Shown here in pieces: positions 48,107 to 61,410 of a stretch of DNA of 64,000 nucleotides (position 1 is its first letter; every line of letters starts with the position of its first letter). A model generated the notes under the pieces. That model made no database searches. It saw only the letters and a list, made by a program, of their open reading frames with translations, and was not told the DNA's origin. A program made the translations under genes and the position numbers. The DNA comes from Labyrinthula sp. Ha (taxonomy: Eukaryota; Sar; Bigyra; Labyrinthulida; Labyrinthulaceae): positions 248,001-312,000 of the forward strand of contig JAALGZ010000019.1 of NCBI GenBank assembly GCA_015227615.1, written 5' to 3'.

Positions 48107-51100
48107 ATTTTAAGAGCTATTTGGGCACAGAATCTAACCTATATGTGAGAGAAAAACTAACTCCTGAACTATGATAACTGATAGATAGGCTCTATGGGAT
48201 GCCAAGTAATGTTTAAAATTTAAAATTTTCTAATAAATGGTATATACCAAGCTGAGAAGCTATAACTTGGAAGATATCATTTGGAACAGAGTTAGTACTG
48301 AAACAAAGGAATTTGTTTCCTTCAACTAGAGACTAATACACACCACTATATTTATGAAAACAGGCTTTCAGGGTCTATTTTCGAAATTGTTCCTACAAGA
48401 AAAATCATAAGCTAGCAAGATTCTTGAATGCTACATTACCTGTCAGAACAACTATGTCTGATCTTGATAACCTTTTGCACAGCACATTTCATGGTGCCAG
48501 TTTAGGCGATGAGTTTCCTATAGTTTCAATATTAACTCTTAAGATATGAAATTTTTACTTATGGTCTCTTCAAATGTATTGTTTCCCTCTAAGGTTATTA
48601 TCTGCCGCTAAGATTCTACTTCTTACTCTGATGTTCACATATTAATTTTTTTTCGGGGACTTTGTGAAATACTTTATGATCCTATCCTTTCGACAAACGC
48701 ATACACTTCCCAAACATATGGACAAGAGTTCTTGTATGTAGTTACCACTCTTCGAATATTTCTTATATAATGGTGCATTGAAAAGAAAATCTTAAAGCAT
48801 TGAAATTATTTCTAATAAATAAGCAGGCATATAATACAAAAAGAACAGAAGCTATGTGAACAACAGGTTAAATTACTCGGAAAACTTTGTAGTGTAAATA
48901 TACTATCTTAGGCATACTTTCTTCAAAAATCCTACTTTATAGTGTGTTCTACCATATTTTACTATTGAATATAAAGAATACTAAGCATTTCATTATTTTC
49001 CCTTCCAATACACTAAGAATGCTGAGAATAAAGAAAAATACTTCTTATGTCGAACGAGCAATAGAACAATCTAACCGCCTGTCATAGAGCTTGAGTAGAG
49101 ACTAAAAATATGGATAGTGAGTTCATAATTCCCTACCTAGATAGTTTTCGGCCATTACAAATAAGCTATTTCTCGCCGCTCAAATTTATCTGATCAATTT
49201 TTAATCTTTTTCACGAAATTTCAACTTGTTGTAAATACTTTTCAAACCATGACAACTGTTTCTTTCTACACATTTCTAGTAAATGAGAAGTCTATAGTTA
49301 TCCTGCAGGGAAGGATAACTTGCTTCATAATTTACTACCATGGTATCATAAAGATTTCCGCTAGACTATATTTGTATGTCAAAATTTTGAATTCCTAAGT
49401 AAATTATTCTCCTGTTACGAGGGTTAGCAACTTTTCGATTATTTAAATTTATTTCAGCTTACTAGGTATGAATAGAACCCTATTCTTAGAATGGACACGT
49501 TGGATATTTGAGCCACAAACACATTATACTAGAGCGTTGGAAGATAGTACTTATTATAAGTCAAAGGATAAAATATTATCAGAAACCAAGCACTGGTTTC
49601 ACATTCAAAAAAATATACATATACATAACCAAAAAACCTGTTTAATCGAAGAAACAAACATGTAATCATTATTTGATACTAAGCGCTGGTAGTGAATAAA
49701 GTTAAATAGACTGGGTTAAAAATAGTTTACAGGTGTTTTAAGAAAACAAAAATGTGAAAATAGGAATTTAATAGGCGTCTGTAATTTAATATTTTGGATT
49801 TCTTCTCTCAGAGCAGTATTATCACTTTTTAGATATGTTCTAAACTTACATTATTTCTAGGTATATGTAGTACCTTCTCGATAATCAAATTATCCAAACT
49901 CTAGTGAATGTTAATAATCATTGGGGTTTTTCTAGATAAATGTAATACTATACTCCTTCTAAGCAATATACTTCAATGATTTTCCATTACTTCCACATAG
50001 CATTACACGCTTTACTGTAAAGTTTTACATTCTTAAGTATCTTTCTTACGCAATAATTCAGAACTATGAATAAACACATTATAACTTTGAGGTATAAAAT
50101 AATAAAAGCGAAGACTATCAGTTTTGTTCAAAGAGCCCACAATGACGGTATCAGCTTATTCTCCCTTCATTTGTAATTAATATGGAGCTTTTAAAGCCAA
50201 GTACCTTGTGAAGTTCAAATATTTTTCATTTAAATCAGTTTATAGTTTTATAAAATCAAAGAAAATGAAATAGTTGTATCATAATTTTATATTCAACTTG
50301 AACATATATGCATTTTATCAAACCAATGTACCTACCAAGAATTCTTTCATGCTACCGTGTTACGCAGAATAATTAGCTACACAACCATTTCTTAAATTAA
50401 AGTTATTCCTTAACTACAAAAGCTTCTCAAGTTATAGACAAAAGTTACAAAGTCTACGGAACCAGTTAGCGAGAAATCTGTTTATTCTGTTTTAATTGGA
50501 CTCTAGACACTGCAAGCATATTTAATTAAAGCTAGATAAACTATTGATAGATCACCAATAAAAGGGTATCAGTCAAAGCCCTATTGTATATTGCTGGCAC
50601 AATATTTTTTAATATTCATGTACAAAGTATTTGAATATTCATTAATAATCCTTGTCTAATAGCATTTCTTAACAATATATCGAGGAAGCCAATAAAACAT
50701 CCAAAACCAATACGGATCTTATGGTGATAACATGACTAGCTCCATCTGAACGGAAAACATTGACTACATGAGAAAATATGCTCAGATTGAATATTTTAAG
50801 GGCAATATAGTGCAAATATAGAAATTAGGCTATTTTAAAAAAAGAACCAGTATGCTGTCACAGAGTATATTATGTCTCTCTGAGCACTTGCTTTACACAA
50901 TAAGATAACTATGTTATATTAAACCATACAAGGAATATTATCAGCAGAAATATAATAAATAATTCTTTCAATATCATAACAATCGCATTTTCCCATGCAT
51001 TCTATAGATTGAATTAGCAAGAGCTGGAAAATATTTTTATATAGCTTAAGAACTTTTCTTCTCGAATTTTATACTATGTGCTGATAGGTCCTATAACTTA

Positions 51101-53480
51101 TTTCGTTATTTTTTCTCGTTGTTTGCAATTTAAAATGGACAATATCTTTGTAGGGCGTGAATACATAAGAATAACATATTTATCCCAATCCTTTTGCAAA
51201 GCTAAAAATGGAATCAAATTGTTTTGTCAACTTCTTCTTCTAATTGATTATCTTGAGTTTTTTCATAGCGTTTTTTTATCGAACTTAAGTTCACAAAAGT
51301 AGTCACAAAGCAGATATATTCGGTCTTTGTGAGTTTGATAGGCTAAAACAGATTCATTCAACATTTATATTTAAAGTGATACCAATTTTCTTTTGATTTT
51401 GTTGCACAAGATATAAACATCCAAGAAAAATCCCCATTGAAGAACATGACTTCTCTACTGCCATATCCCAAATAAACCTCTTCTTATTGTGAATGTTCCA
51501 CGATATCCAAGGTATTTCTATTTCTCTAATATATTTTGATTTTGATTATTACTTTGTTTTCTAAGTAGATAAAAATGTTTTCATACCTTTTTCTATTGAA
51601 CCAGGTTTTGCTCACTTACATTTAAACATTTATTAGGGCTTAAACTATTGGAACTATCGCCAAAGCTAAGTTTCAAAAGAGAAATGGTTTTCTCTGTTTA
51701 CTAATTGCGGTTTAAGTCTATGTAAGATTTATCGATCTCAAAAACTCTTTTAGTTCTACGAGGTAATACTAGTTTGCCGAGGTTATCTTAGAAAATGGCA
51801 TAGAAAGTGTTCCATTTCCGTTGTTATTATGTTCATATTTAATTAGAATTTTATTTGCAATCTATTGCATAACCTATCAAAAAATTGATTGTAATAGAAT
51901 TTACTGTACAATGTTTATGAACAGCAGCAAAGCAAAGAAAACAAATACCAGTTGCAAATATTAACCCGGTAGAGATATCCTAAAAAATGAGTGCTGCATG
52001 AGTAGAACATGACTAAATAAAGATTAACTGAAAAGAACAAGAGACATAAATAATACAGAAGATAGGAAACACGTTGAAAAAAATAAATTATTTTCATTTT
52101 AAATTATAAGTAGACATAATATTAGATAGTACTTGTAATATTGACTAAGAAGAAGCAAAATCGTTTATGTTCTACATGTAAAAACTTAGAGCATTAGACA
52201 AATTCCAATACATAAAAATTCATATGCAATATTTGGATAAGATTCTATATTTTTTTCATCTCCTCACTTTTCCTTCTCTCCTGTAATGAAAATGAATTGA
52301 AAAGCATGAACCAAATAGCTAGGTCTTATCGATAATTAATCTGGAACCTAAAACGCTTCCAATGGCCAATATTGGCACAGACAACTAAAATTATTTTGAA
52401 AGCTTACATTTTGATTATTTATTAGTAACGAGACGATGAATGCTCATCACCAATTTTGCTGCCGCTCATGTCATTTTAAAAGTGTTTTCTTTAGTTAAAC
52501 TTCTGTATTTCCTAATAATATGTCCTGGTGCATCTACTCGTACCTCATATTTTGGTACACGAACCCCTTCAAATACATTGCGATTGCCCCGGCTGTGCAC
52601 CCTGTGTTTGCAGATTTTTAATGGAATGGATTTTATTTTGAATTATCCAATTGCTCAATGATGAAGATAAAGTTTAATGCTTAGAATAGTTTACTTATCC
52701 ATCAATGTAAATTGGTATCTGGTTTTACACTTCAAAATTTTGCACTCCTAATAATTTTATTAATTGAATGTGTTTTGGGAAATTGAAAATTTCATATTCT
52801 GGCTTAATATTGGATGAGTGAAGAAAAAGTCCCGTACCTAGACTAAATTTTGAGTTAACAGAGAGATTTTGAGCAATTCTGAATCAGAAAACAACAAAAC
52901 AAGATATAGAACATAAAAAGCACAAAGAACAAACACAAATAAAAAAAACAAAAAATAAATAACAACACATAAGCAAAGGAAGAATAAGTTTAGATAGCTT
53001 TTGGACCCTGTAAAGTTTTGTTTCAGCCAATGAGATGCTAGAAGTAAGGAGCAAGATTGATACAGAGCATGTTAAGGTGACTAAACATAGTTCACATTAG
53101 TTTATAAAGGAAAAGCCAAAAAATCAATGCAGATAGCAGAAAACTTCAAAGATGTAAATTCGTATGTTAACGTAGTTAAAAAATCCCTTTTGAGGTAAAC
53201 ATTTAGTTTGTCTCGGTAAGAAAAACCTGCAGTTTTGTTGTAATTCAACTTAATCAAAATGGAAATGAGTAGAAGACAAATCTTAACATAAGAAAAATAC
53301 ACTTCAGGGCTAAGTAAATTTCAAAAATATTTCCTTGGGCTTTTTGGAAAGACAGAAATACTGTTAGTTATACAGAGCTGGAACTTTGTAGAGAGTATAC
53401 TGTTATTTTTTCAAAAAAAAATAATTAGAAGACTAATGAATAAATCTAAAAATGAAAAACAAAATATTGGCCAAAAATAC
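48107..53480. other. Gene-poor AT-rich DNA
   Basis: About 5.4 kb with no frame above 75 codons and no recognisable protein, RNA or repeat. A slightly G+C-richer patch near 52,520-52,600 gives no interpretable product. Confidence 0.4.
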
Positions 53481-54980
53481 GGAAGCTTTTGTGAAATGCG
53501 GTGAAAGATGCTTATCAAGAGGTGGTGCATTTAAGATTTACTTTAACAAATTTAAAACTGATCTAGCTCAGCTGAAAGGACTAAAGTTCATGAAAAAATT
53601 CAGGAGAGGATGACAAGTGTGTATTCAGATTGTATCCAGATAGATACTGCACACGATATTTTATGTTACAAATTATTGGTCATGTTACCAGTCGGAGTGG
53701 ACTGTTTCATGAACACTATATTCTTTCGTCACAAATTCATGGAGAAAGAAAATGTCCCATATGTCTTGCAAGGGCTTCATGATCTACAGCTTTCAGGTGC
53801 CAATATAATAACGAAAGATGGTTCCTAAGTTCTGGCAAGTGTCTCTAGGTAATCACATGGCATATATATGTACAATTTATTAAATATGTGGTTGCATCTC
53901 TAGGCGTTTCATATAACTCCCTGTCTGGCAAAGAATTAAACAGCTCTCGGGCTGATATAAACAGAGTACTATTCGGGAACATTGAGCCTCCATCTGCTTT
54001 GGTACCCATTGTACAGGAGACTTTGTCGAAATTTCAGGGCACCCCAAAACAGAGCTTCGTAAAAAATATTAAATGAAAAAGACACGCTGCACGGGACTTT
54101 TACTCAGTAGTGTTTAACTTTTACAAACAAAGCCACTCAGCAAGTAGAGTCCATGCACAGTAAGCTTAAAATTCATACAGATTTATAAAAAATCTCAAAA
54201 AGAGTGGACTCTAGATCAGGTTGTCACATATAATGATGATTGAGTAAGAAAACATCAAATTAAAATCTTGCATAAGTTGAAGAAATTGATTTGCAAGGAT
54301 GCACCATTATCAGATGAGATTCAACAATATCTTCAAAATGAAACAGATGATTTGAACTGATGCACTATTGAAACAGAAAAAACAGAGATGGAATATTCAG
54401 TTCATGTTGATAAAGATAAGAGGAGCTACACCATGAGAATTTTACATGAAAAAAAAAACTTTCCAGCTTGCTCGTATTCTAGTTGGACCAATATGCGTCT
54501 TCCATGCGAACACTTTTGCAGAAGCTGTATCAAGAAAATTTGATTCATTTATGAATAGATATTTCTTATCTTAAGATGGAGATATGAATAGCACCCTTTC
54601 AATGAAGTTTTCTTCCATAACATTGAAAGAATTTCTGTTTCAAAGTCCAATGCTATGGAGTTCAAGATTCGGGTTCCTAAACTAGGAAGTTTAAAGGCAC
54701 CATAAAAATCTTCATCGAAGTACTCCAAGCTGAAGACAGAGTGCAAGCTATTTTGCAGCGAGGCTTATTATCCCGGTGCTCTAGAGAAACATCGGTTGCA
54801 GTCCTCATGATACGTAGGTTTTTGCGTGCCAATCCAGATGGTTTATTTGTAAGAAACTCGGACACTGAAGAGCCTTTATTCCAGGAGCCTGCGTTGAACT
54901 TGGGGTCACCAGTAAGAAGGAAGAAGATATTTAAGGGCGAGGACGAGGGTAATCTTTCTCGATTGAGTTTTGGCGTTTAA
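53480..54980 (+). mobile_element. Decayed MULE/FAR1-like DNA transposon (transposase relic)
   Basis: The plus strand preserves parts of a Mutator-like transposase in the right order. The frame at 53,610-53,828 has DCIQIDTAHD followed by LLVMLPVGVDCFMNTIFF and ends in GANIITKDGS. This resembles the first catalytic Asp, the PLL-VGVD strand and the IITD block of MULE transposases. At about 54,465-54,540 a SWIM-type zinc-finger pattern appears (ACSYSSWTN, then RLPCEHFC), and an LRW motif follows. Between these the frame is interrupted by several stops and shifts, so the copy is dead. The 79-codon frame at 54,741-54,980 may be its C-terminal region. No terminal inverted repeats were identified by eye. 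Confidence 0.55.
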
Positions 54981-54999
54981 ACTTGAACTACAATATTAT

Positions 55000-56050
55000 C
55001 ATTGTCTTGATCTCATCCTGTGCTGGTGCCTAGTGTTAGATCTTTCTTCAAAATCAAACCTTGGCCCTTTTTCCAAAACCTTGGCCCTGTTCCCTAGCCC
55101 CTCCATGAAAATTAATTGAACTCCATGTTTTTTTTGAATTGAGATAAAGAACCTTGAACTCCATGTTTTTTTAATTGTATTGATAAACCGCCCTCCTCCC
55201 GTTTAGGCTATTGAAAATAAATTGAAGATGTAGCCGCTCACAACCTCCCACTTAAGACTTTGATAATGGATAGAGTATGTGAGAACTTCAAAAGCGAAGT
55301 AGAGCCTTATCTCCATTTACGAACCCTATATTTAAAAAGTATTTCCCTTTTTTATTTTGAACACCACTTTGTTCTTACACTTATATTGCCCTGAAAACTA
55401 TTAAATAAAATAAAAAAAAATACCTGTTGTTTTCTGAGCCCCAATTCTTAATGTTGAAATTCTTATTCTTGTTTTCTTTTTTGAATCTTGGAATTTTTTT
55501 GAACTCAAAGCAAAAAATGTTTAAACAGCTCTGAACCTGTTGCCCTCTCTTCATTCAAAAATCTCTAAACTTACCAATAGATCTACAATTGTGCCTGAGA
55601 TCTAAACCTGAGGTTTCTATTTGATACCGATCTAGGATGCATTTCTTTCAATCACATTAGCTTCATCCAAGCTTATAATCTTGAAACAAACATCTTTTTT
55701 TGCAAAATTGAGCATTGTTTTCATAGAATAATATATATTTTGATTGTTACACACTTCTTCCAGCTCCATATATAGCTTTCACCATGAACACAAAGGAACC
55801 TTATGAGTTTCCGTTCACATTTCTCTGATCAGAAGCAAAAATCTTGGTAAAATGTTGCTCTTTTAACCTAAAGTGAAAAGAAGATGTAAGAATATACCTT
55901 GACCTAATTGATAAAAGCTTTCATCTTCGTCTCCCTTTTCCTCTAGGTTTGAATTGATCTTCCGTAATCTTTCAACATATATTTTTTGTACCGGTTTTTA
56001 TTTTTGGTGTTGAGTTTGGATTTTTGGAAATTTGAAACAGAGCCAATGAG
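55000..56050. other. Intergenic with short direct repeats, no gene seen
   Basis: T-rich DNA. A phrase CCTTGGCCCT occurs twice near 55,060-55,090. A 19-base phrase with GAACTCCATG and a T-run occurs at 55,117-55,135 and 55,154-55,172, which suggests local slippage duplications. Nothing else is supported. Confidence 0.4.
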
Positions 56051-56053
56051 AAA

Positions 56054-56167
56054 TCAGAATGCGGAACTGCGGAGTGCAGTAGGCATCTCCCGTTTCAATT
56101 GCCCGTCCAATAAACGTGCCGCCACGTCCTTAATATCCACACGTACTTGCGTCCCTCGTTCATTCAT
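56054..56167 (-). pseudogene. Short coding-like fragment, possibly from a transposase
   Basis: A 37-codon minus-strand frame from ATG to TGA in a patch clearly richer in G and C than its surroundings. The peptide contains VRVDIKDVAARLLDGQLKRE, which has the look of a helix near the N-terminus of some DNA-transposon proteins or of a regulatory helix. No further part is visible next to it. It is a fragment at best, and the origin is unknown. Confidence 0.2.
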
Positions 56168-56418
56168 GTAATATAATATGAAACATACAGAATATCAGTA
56201 ATATGCAATACTAATCGTTAAGCTAATCAATTCAAGCAATCTTCAAGAGAAAGAAGAGACGTATAAAATTCATCACTTGTGCCACCACAGTAATGCAGTA
56301 TTGTGTTTCAACTAACGTTAGAGCTTTAGCATCGAAGGATATTTCCGTCTAATGACGTAGCCGATCTAATTCTTATATATTATGGGAGAAGATATTTTGT
56401 AATTGATGGAACATAAAA

Positions 56419-57159
56419 ATGTCATACTGTATTAAATTTCCAAATAAGACAGAATTAAGAGACCAAATATTACAAAAATGGGAAGAATATACAAAAGAAA
56501 ATAATTTGGTATATGACCCAAGTCAAATTATAGCTATAGAGGTTGCAGATAAATCAAAAGTAAATAAATTAAGACGAAGATTTCCAAGTTCTTTTCCGTA
56601 TGAAACTATGGTCTCTGTTCAAGAGAAGTTTGAAAGTGCTGGTAAGTTATCAAAATTCATAGTGATAATTTCTTCGCCCATTCTAACTTTATTGTATATC
56701 TTAGTTGAGATTTTTATTCTTCTATTTTTTCTTTTTCTCTGTATTCCCTGGTTTTACTTAATCAATCTTTACATGAGTTCTTTTGTATCTCTTTCGCGTG
56801 AGAATGGGGTATTTTTTCTACATACAAGTATTATTATTCTTCCAGATGGTTTATTTATCTTTCGCAGAAATGTTTTGTCACTCTATCCTTTAGATGCTAA
56901 GGTAAGTCCTGTGATAAACCTGCTATTTTTTCTTAATTGCATGGATAAAAGAGGATTTGTTATCTTTCCTGATATACGAGAATTCTGTGAGTTCAAAGGG
57001 TTTGATTCATTTGGTAGCGTTGAAAAACAAAACACTCCGGTTTTTAAGAGAGATGCTGTATCAAAAGTATTCTTCTATGCTGTGGGAACAAGAGTTTCTT
57101 CAGAGATAATCCCAATTATTTTAAAAGCAAAAGAGGAGTTTGATCTAAATAAAGTGTAG
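56419..57159 (+). CDS. Orphan membrane protein with paired hydrophobic segments
   Basis: A 246-residue single-exon protein of unknown function. Residues 1-75 are soluble and charged (NKLRRRFPSSFPYETMVSVQ). Residues 79-125 form two adjacent hydrophobic stretches (FIVIISSPILTLLYILVEIF; ILLFFLFLCIPWFYLINLYM), probably a hairpin or two membrane passes. Residues 135-246 form a soluble domain (IIILPDGLFIFRRNVLSLYP; GFVIFPDIREFCEF; AVGTRVSSEIIPIILKAKEE). The layout recalls PH-like or membrane-tethered adaptor proteins, but I recognise no family. The ATG follows an A-rich leader. Length and composition support a real gene. Confidence 0.7.
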   Translation: MSYCIKFPNKTELRDQILQKWEEYTKENNLVYDPSQIIAIEVADKSKVNKLRRRFPSSFPYETMVSVQEKFESAGKLSKFIVIISSPILTLLYILVEIFILLFFLFLCIPWFYLINLYMSSFVSLSRENGVFFLHTSIIILPDGLFIFRRNVLSLYPLDAKVSPVINLLFFLNCMDKRGFVIFPDIREFCEFKGFDSFGSVEKQNTPVFKRDAVSKVFFYAVGTRVSSEIIPIILKAKEEFDLNKV

Positions 57160-60100
57160 GTTTATTTCCTCAAGATGAAAACAAAAATATTTGGATAACA
57201 AACTTCATTAGCGCCACTTGATTTATTCTAAAAGATGGAAAAGAGTTAAAAAACTCAGTAATACTTTTTTTTCATTTTATTACTATTCGTATATTGTAAG
57301 AAAACCAAAGCTACGACAAGATTACACATAATTTTCTTTTTTGCTGGAATATTTTATCACTGTTCTGAAAATGAAGCATTTTTATTTGGCTCTTGTTAAT
57401 TTAGTACTATGGAAAATCGTTAGCACCATTAAAAAAAGCAGCATAAAAGCTTGTATTTTCAAGGGATTTCATAGAACCCTATTACACTTTCTACATCAGT
57501 TGTTACCATCAACTGTTTTCTTGATTCCATATCCTATTTGCGCAAATAATTAGCAAAATATGCACCCTTTTGGATATTAACATTTTTATTTTCCAGCTGC
57601 TCTTGAGTTAGACTGGTGTTAATGTTGAATTCACCTATGTAACTTTGTCACTTTTAAGAGCAACTTACTATAGTCCAATGACATTATCTTTTGAGATAAC
57701 AGAGTCAGTAAAAATAAGTACATTGGTCTTGCAATTCAAATTTGAGCTTTTTTAAATATTGCATTCAACATTTATTTCTTTGTTCCAAAGTGTCTGAAAT
57801 AATATCAGTTCAAAACTGAACAAAGTTTTCTGCTAAATGAAAAAACCAAGTTTAAGATATAATTTGAGCAAGACATCTCGCAGACAGTATATTCTTTTCT
57901 GCAATGGGTTTGTATATTAGCCTTTATTTGGAAAGGGATAAGGTGGTAGTCCATTCTTGCAATGAGCACGAGTGGCTACTCAAGCCCTAATGAATAAGTG
58001 ATACTTAATAAATATTCTGTAAATATTTCGTTTAGTAGCTAAGTAACCCATAATTAGTTTTAGCAACTAAACTAGAATAAATTAAGATATTCACTATCAG
58101 AGGGAAATTTCATCAAATGGAGATAAGTGTTTTCAGTTCTCTAGAGTTTAAGAAAAGACCTCTCGAGAGCAAAATGTCTAAGTATAACTAAGAAGGGTTA
58201 GTAAAAAAATTAAGAACTTTAGTATAAGAAATTAAGTAAAAAAGCTTAAAATCAAAAGTGCTAAGAGATTAGTAATATATTCACCCGATAGAAGATTAAT
58301 TAATAAAGGCAAGAGATCTACAAAGCATAGTCAAACAAATTATATCTGTATGTCAATTAGCTTGTATGAGCAATATCAAGACCTTACTCATTTAAATAGC
58401 TTAATTTCAATCAGCTAACCAACATCAAACGACATTGTCTAATTTTATTGTGTATGAGATCATCAAAGCAAATGTACTTTCCTTTGTCTGAAAGGGTGAT
58501 TTGCACAAGTAACGCAATGAAAACCCATGTCAAAGTGTTTGTGCAAAATAATTCCTAGCCCATATAATAAAGAAAACAAAAGATATCTTGATTAATAGTT
58601 TTTTTTGAGATGTAATTTTAATTTCCGGGGTTCGTGAAGGCATTTACTCAAGCAATTCTTATCTAACACTATACATAGTAGCTAGAAATAATAATACTCA
58701 TCATATAAGTCTTTGTTCTCTAAGTTTGATTTAAATTTACCTTGCTTTCTTAGCTAGTCTTCCTCATTTCTCTCGGTAGTAGATTGAAACTACATCTAGA
58801 AAAAAATAAAGGGGTATATCATATGTATTATTAATACTATCAAGGTCGTAGTTTCTGGTAGAACCTGAGGATATCGCAGTGGTTAATATTCATAATGAGC
58901 AGTCTAGTTACTATCAATCTTGAAACTAGTTTGACATGATTCCTTTCCTCTTACGACAGTGACAGAATAAAACCATAACAAAATGATTCTAAGTTATAAA
59001 TTTTGAAAGTAGAATAAAAACGAGGTTATATAAACTTTGTTTCATTAGATCAAGTATTGCTAAATTTAGGTATGATTTTAAATGGGATAGAATCACTAGA
59101 AGAAAACAAACAGAACACAATCGAACACCTAAAATAGTAGTTTGAATAATTCTGTTTCTGGAAAACTATGCTTATAAACTTTGAATTTGAATACTCCTGT
59201 TGAGTTCGAGTGATTAGTTTTGTTACAGTACTAGTAATTCTTTCATTCGTAGTCTATCATGCCTTTTCATTTTTCTATTACTTTACTATTCTTCAAGAAT
59301 GAATACCTCATACTTCTGCAGTACATATATTCTGAATAACTATAAGTTTCTTACTATATGAAAGGATTAAACCTAAGCACCCTATTTTGAAAGAAATTAT
59401 TGTGTCAATCCTGTGAAATTGTAGAAATGGTTTAATAAATAATTATTATCTTTGCACAGGCTACCCCTGATTTCAATGAAATGTTTATGACTTGGATTTT
59501 GAAAGCAGAATTGGCTCCATTCTTTGTCCCTTAAGTAGGACTTAAAAAGTGTAAATTTTGGAAAAAATATCAGCTAGACTTATACTGTGAAGTGCTGAAA
59601 AATTTTAATAGTGATTAAATAATGTCAAAGCTTATATGCAACAGAATAGGCAAAAAAACAATATGTCTAAAATCCCACTTACCGATATAAATCTAAAAAA
59701 ATCATCTTGATGACTTATTTTGCTAAACATATCTAGATTTCTTAATCCAACTGAAAGGGATTTAACCTTTGAATGTTAGTAGAATGCTTTTTATATTTGT
59801 TATAGCGCAATCATTTGTCAAACTATTATAAGAAAACGATTTTGTTTGGGCCTATTTTGAATAAATTCCGTTGTGAAGGAAAACTATCATACCTAGCAAC
59901 AAAATAAAAATTTCCTGATTTGCAATAAAAAAAACATCTAAAGAAGTATTTCAAAATTTTCTGTGAGATAAACAGAATTTTATTTTAATATTCCTCCTGC
60001 TCAATTTCTCATTATCAGCATTTTCAGCTACTGTAAGCAACCTTCTTGCTGGAGAAGCAGCAGAAATTTTTTAGAGGGACTTAAAGTATTGAGGAACTTT

Positions 60101-61308
60101 CAGATTCAACCCATATTCGACGAAAATCATTTTGTAGCACATCATATTCTTGAATTATGAGGTTTTGGAAAATATTAAATTGTTTTTTGCCTTTGTTATT
60201 CCCTTCCTAGCTGCAACTTAGTATATAGCTCTTATGTATGAAGGTTGTGCTGTGGGCATTGACAAGATTAGATGCTTTTGTACTCATATACATAAATCCC
60301 CTATTTAATAAATTGAGTTAATTTAATACTTAATGTGATCTAACCCGAAAATTTTTAAGAGAATATTGTTTTTTGATCTTATTAGTAGGCTTTCCCACTG
60401 ATTTTCAATTCTATTGTTAATATTTTTGCAGAAAGTAAACGGGTGTGAAAAAATAGCAAAGTTCTAACTCATAATATATACAAATAGAGGAAGATGGTAT
60501 ATTATGACCTTGCATCCTCTTATCAGGAAGAATTCATCCCTGGTTTAGTCTTTTAATCTCCATATATCGTCAAAATTAATGATAAGCTGAGGAGCAGGGA
60601 GTGAATTTTAATCGAGATTGCTATGATGCTAAGAGTTGTATTTGCTCCTTTAACTTGCGTTTATTTGAAAAATTAATTTTTAATTTTATTTCAGATGCAA
60701 TCTAAATGAGGTTATCTTTAAGTAAAATGATAAGTAGCGATATCACTGGCAGTATATGTATTAATAAACATATTCTTAGTACATACTTAGTGGTTAGTGG
60801 CTCAGAAGGTAAAAAGAAGCGAGAATAGAGGCTGTTTTGTTGTTTTTTTTCTTGAAAATCCTACCTTAGTTAAATTATTGGAAAAAAAAGCAAACTTCTG
60901 TACCCCGAATAGCTTCTGCGGCGCCGAGCTAAAGTAAACTTTATCTATTTCTTTATCTATTCATAGATTTAAACACAGATAGAACAATACTTCACATCGA
61001 AGAAAACAAATAAAAAGAGATTGAAACTATACAATTTAGCTCATTATAGTGTCTAGATTAATTTAAAAAACCATAGATCCAAGAAAAATCCTATTATATT
61101 ACAGAATAATGTTTCTCCTAGTGCGGTAGATGTCTACGAAGTTATTGGGAAGCATTCCTCTTTGAGAAACCTATTAATTTAATCAGTATATCCTTTTCTC
61201 ACAACCATATTATCAATTTCTAATAATATAAATTATAGTAGAGTAATTATTAGATCTATTTATATAGATGCGAACACAGGAACTCATATAAACTGGTGAT
61301 CACCACTT
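57160..61308. other. Gene-poor AT-rich DNA
   Basis: Over 4 kb with no frame above about 70 codons. The 57,341-57,553 frame starts at TTG and looks like chance. I see no RNA gene or repeat. Confidence 0.4.
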
Positions 61309-61410
61309 ATGGTTCTCAAGAAATTCGTTTTGGGAATTTGCCCAAAAGGAATCCCACCTGAAATTATCAATTATTACAAGGAAAGAAAAAAGTATCCAAA
61401 ATACACATGA
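61309..61410 (+). CDS. Upstream small ORF overlapping the carboxypeptidase start
   Basis: A 33-codon ATG frame (begins MVLKKFVLGICPKGIPPEII) whose TGA stop overlaps the carboxypeptidase ATG in an ATGA arrangement. An in-frame stop lies four codons before its ATG, so it is not the end of a longer exon in this frame. If the transcript starts upstream it would be a uORF that could control carboxypeptidase translation by re-initiation. It could also be untranslated leader. Not proven. Confidence 0.3.
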   Translation: MVLKKFVLGICPKGIPPEIINYYKERKKYPKYT

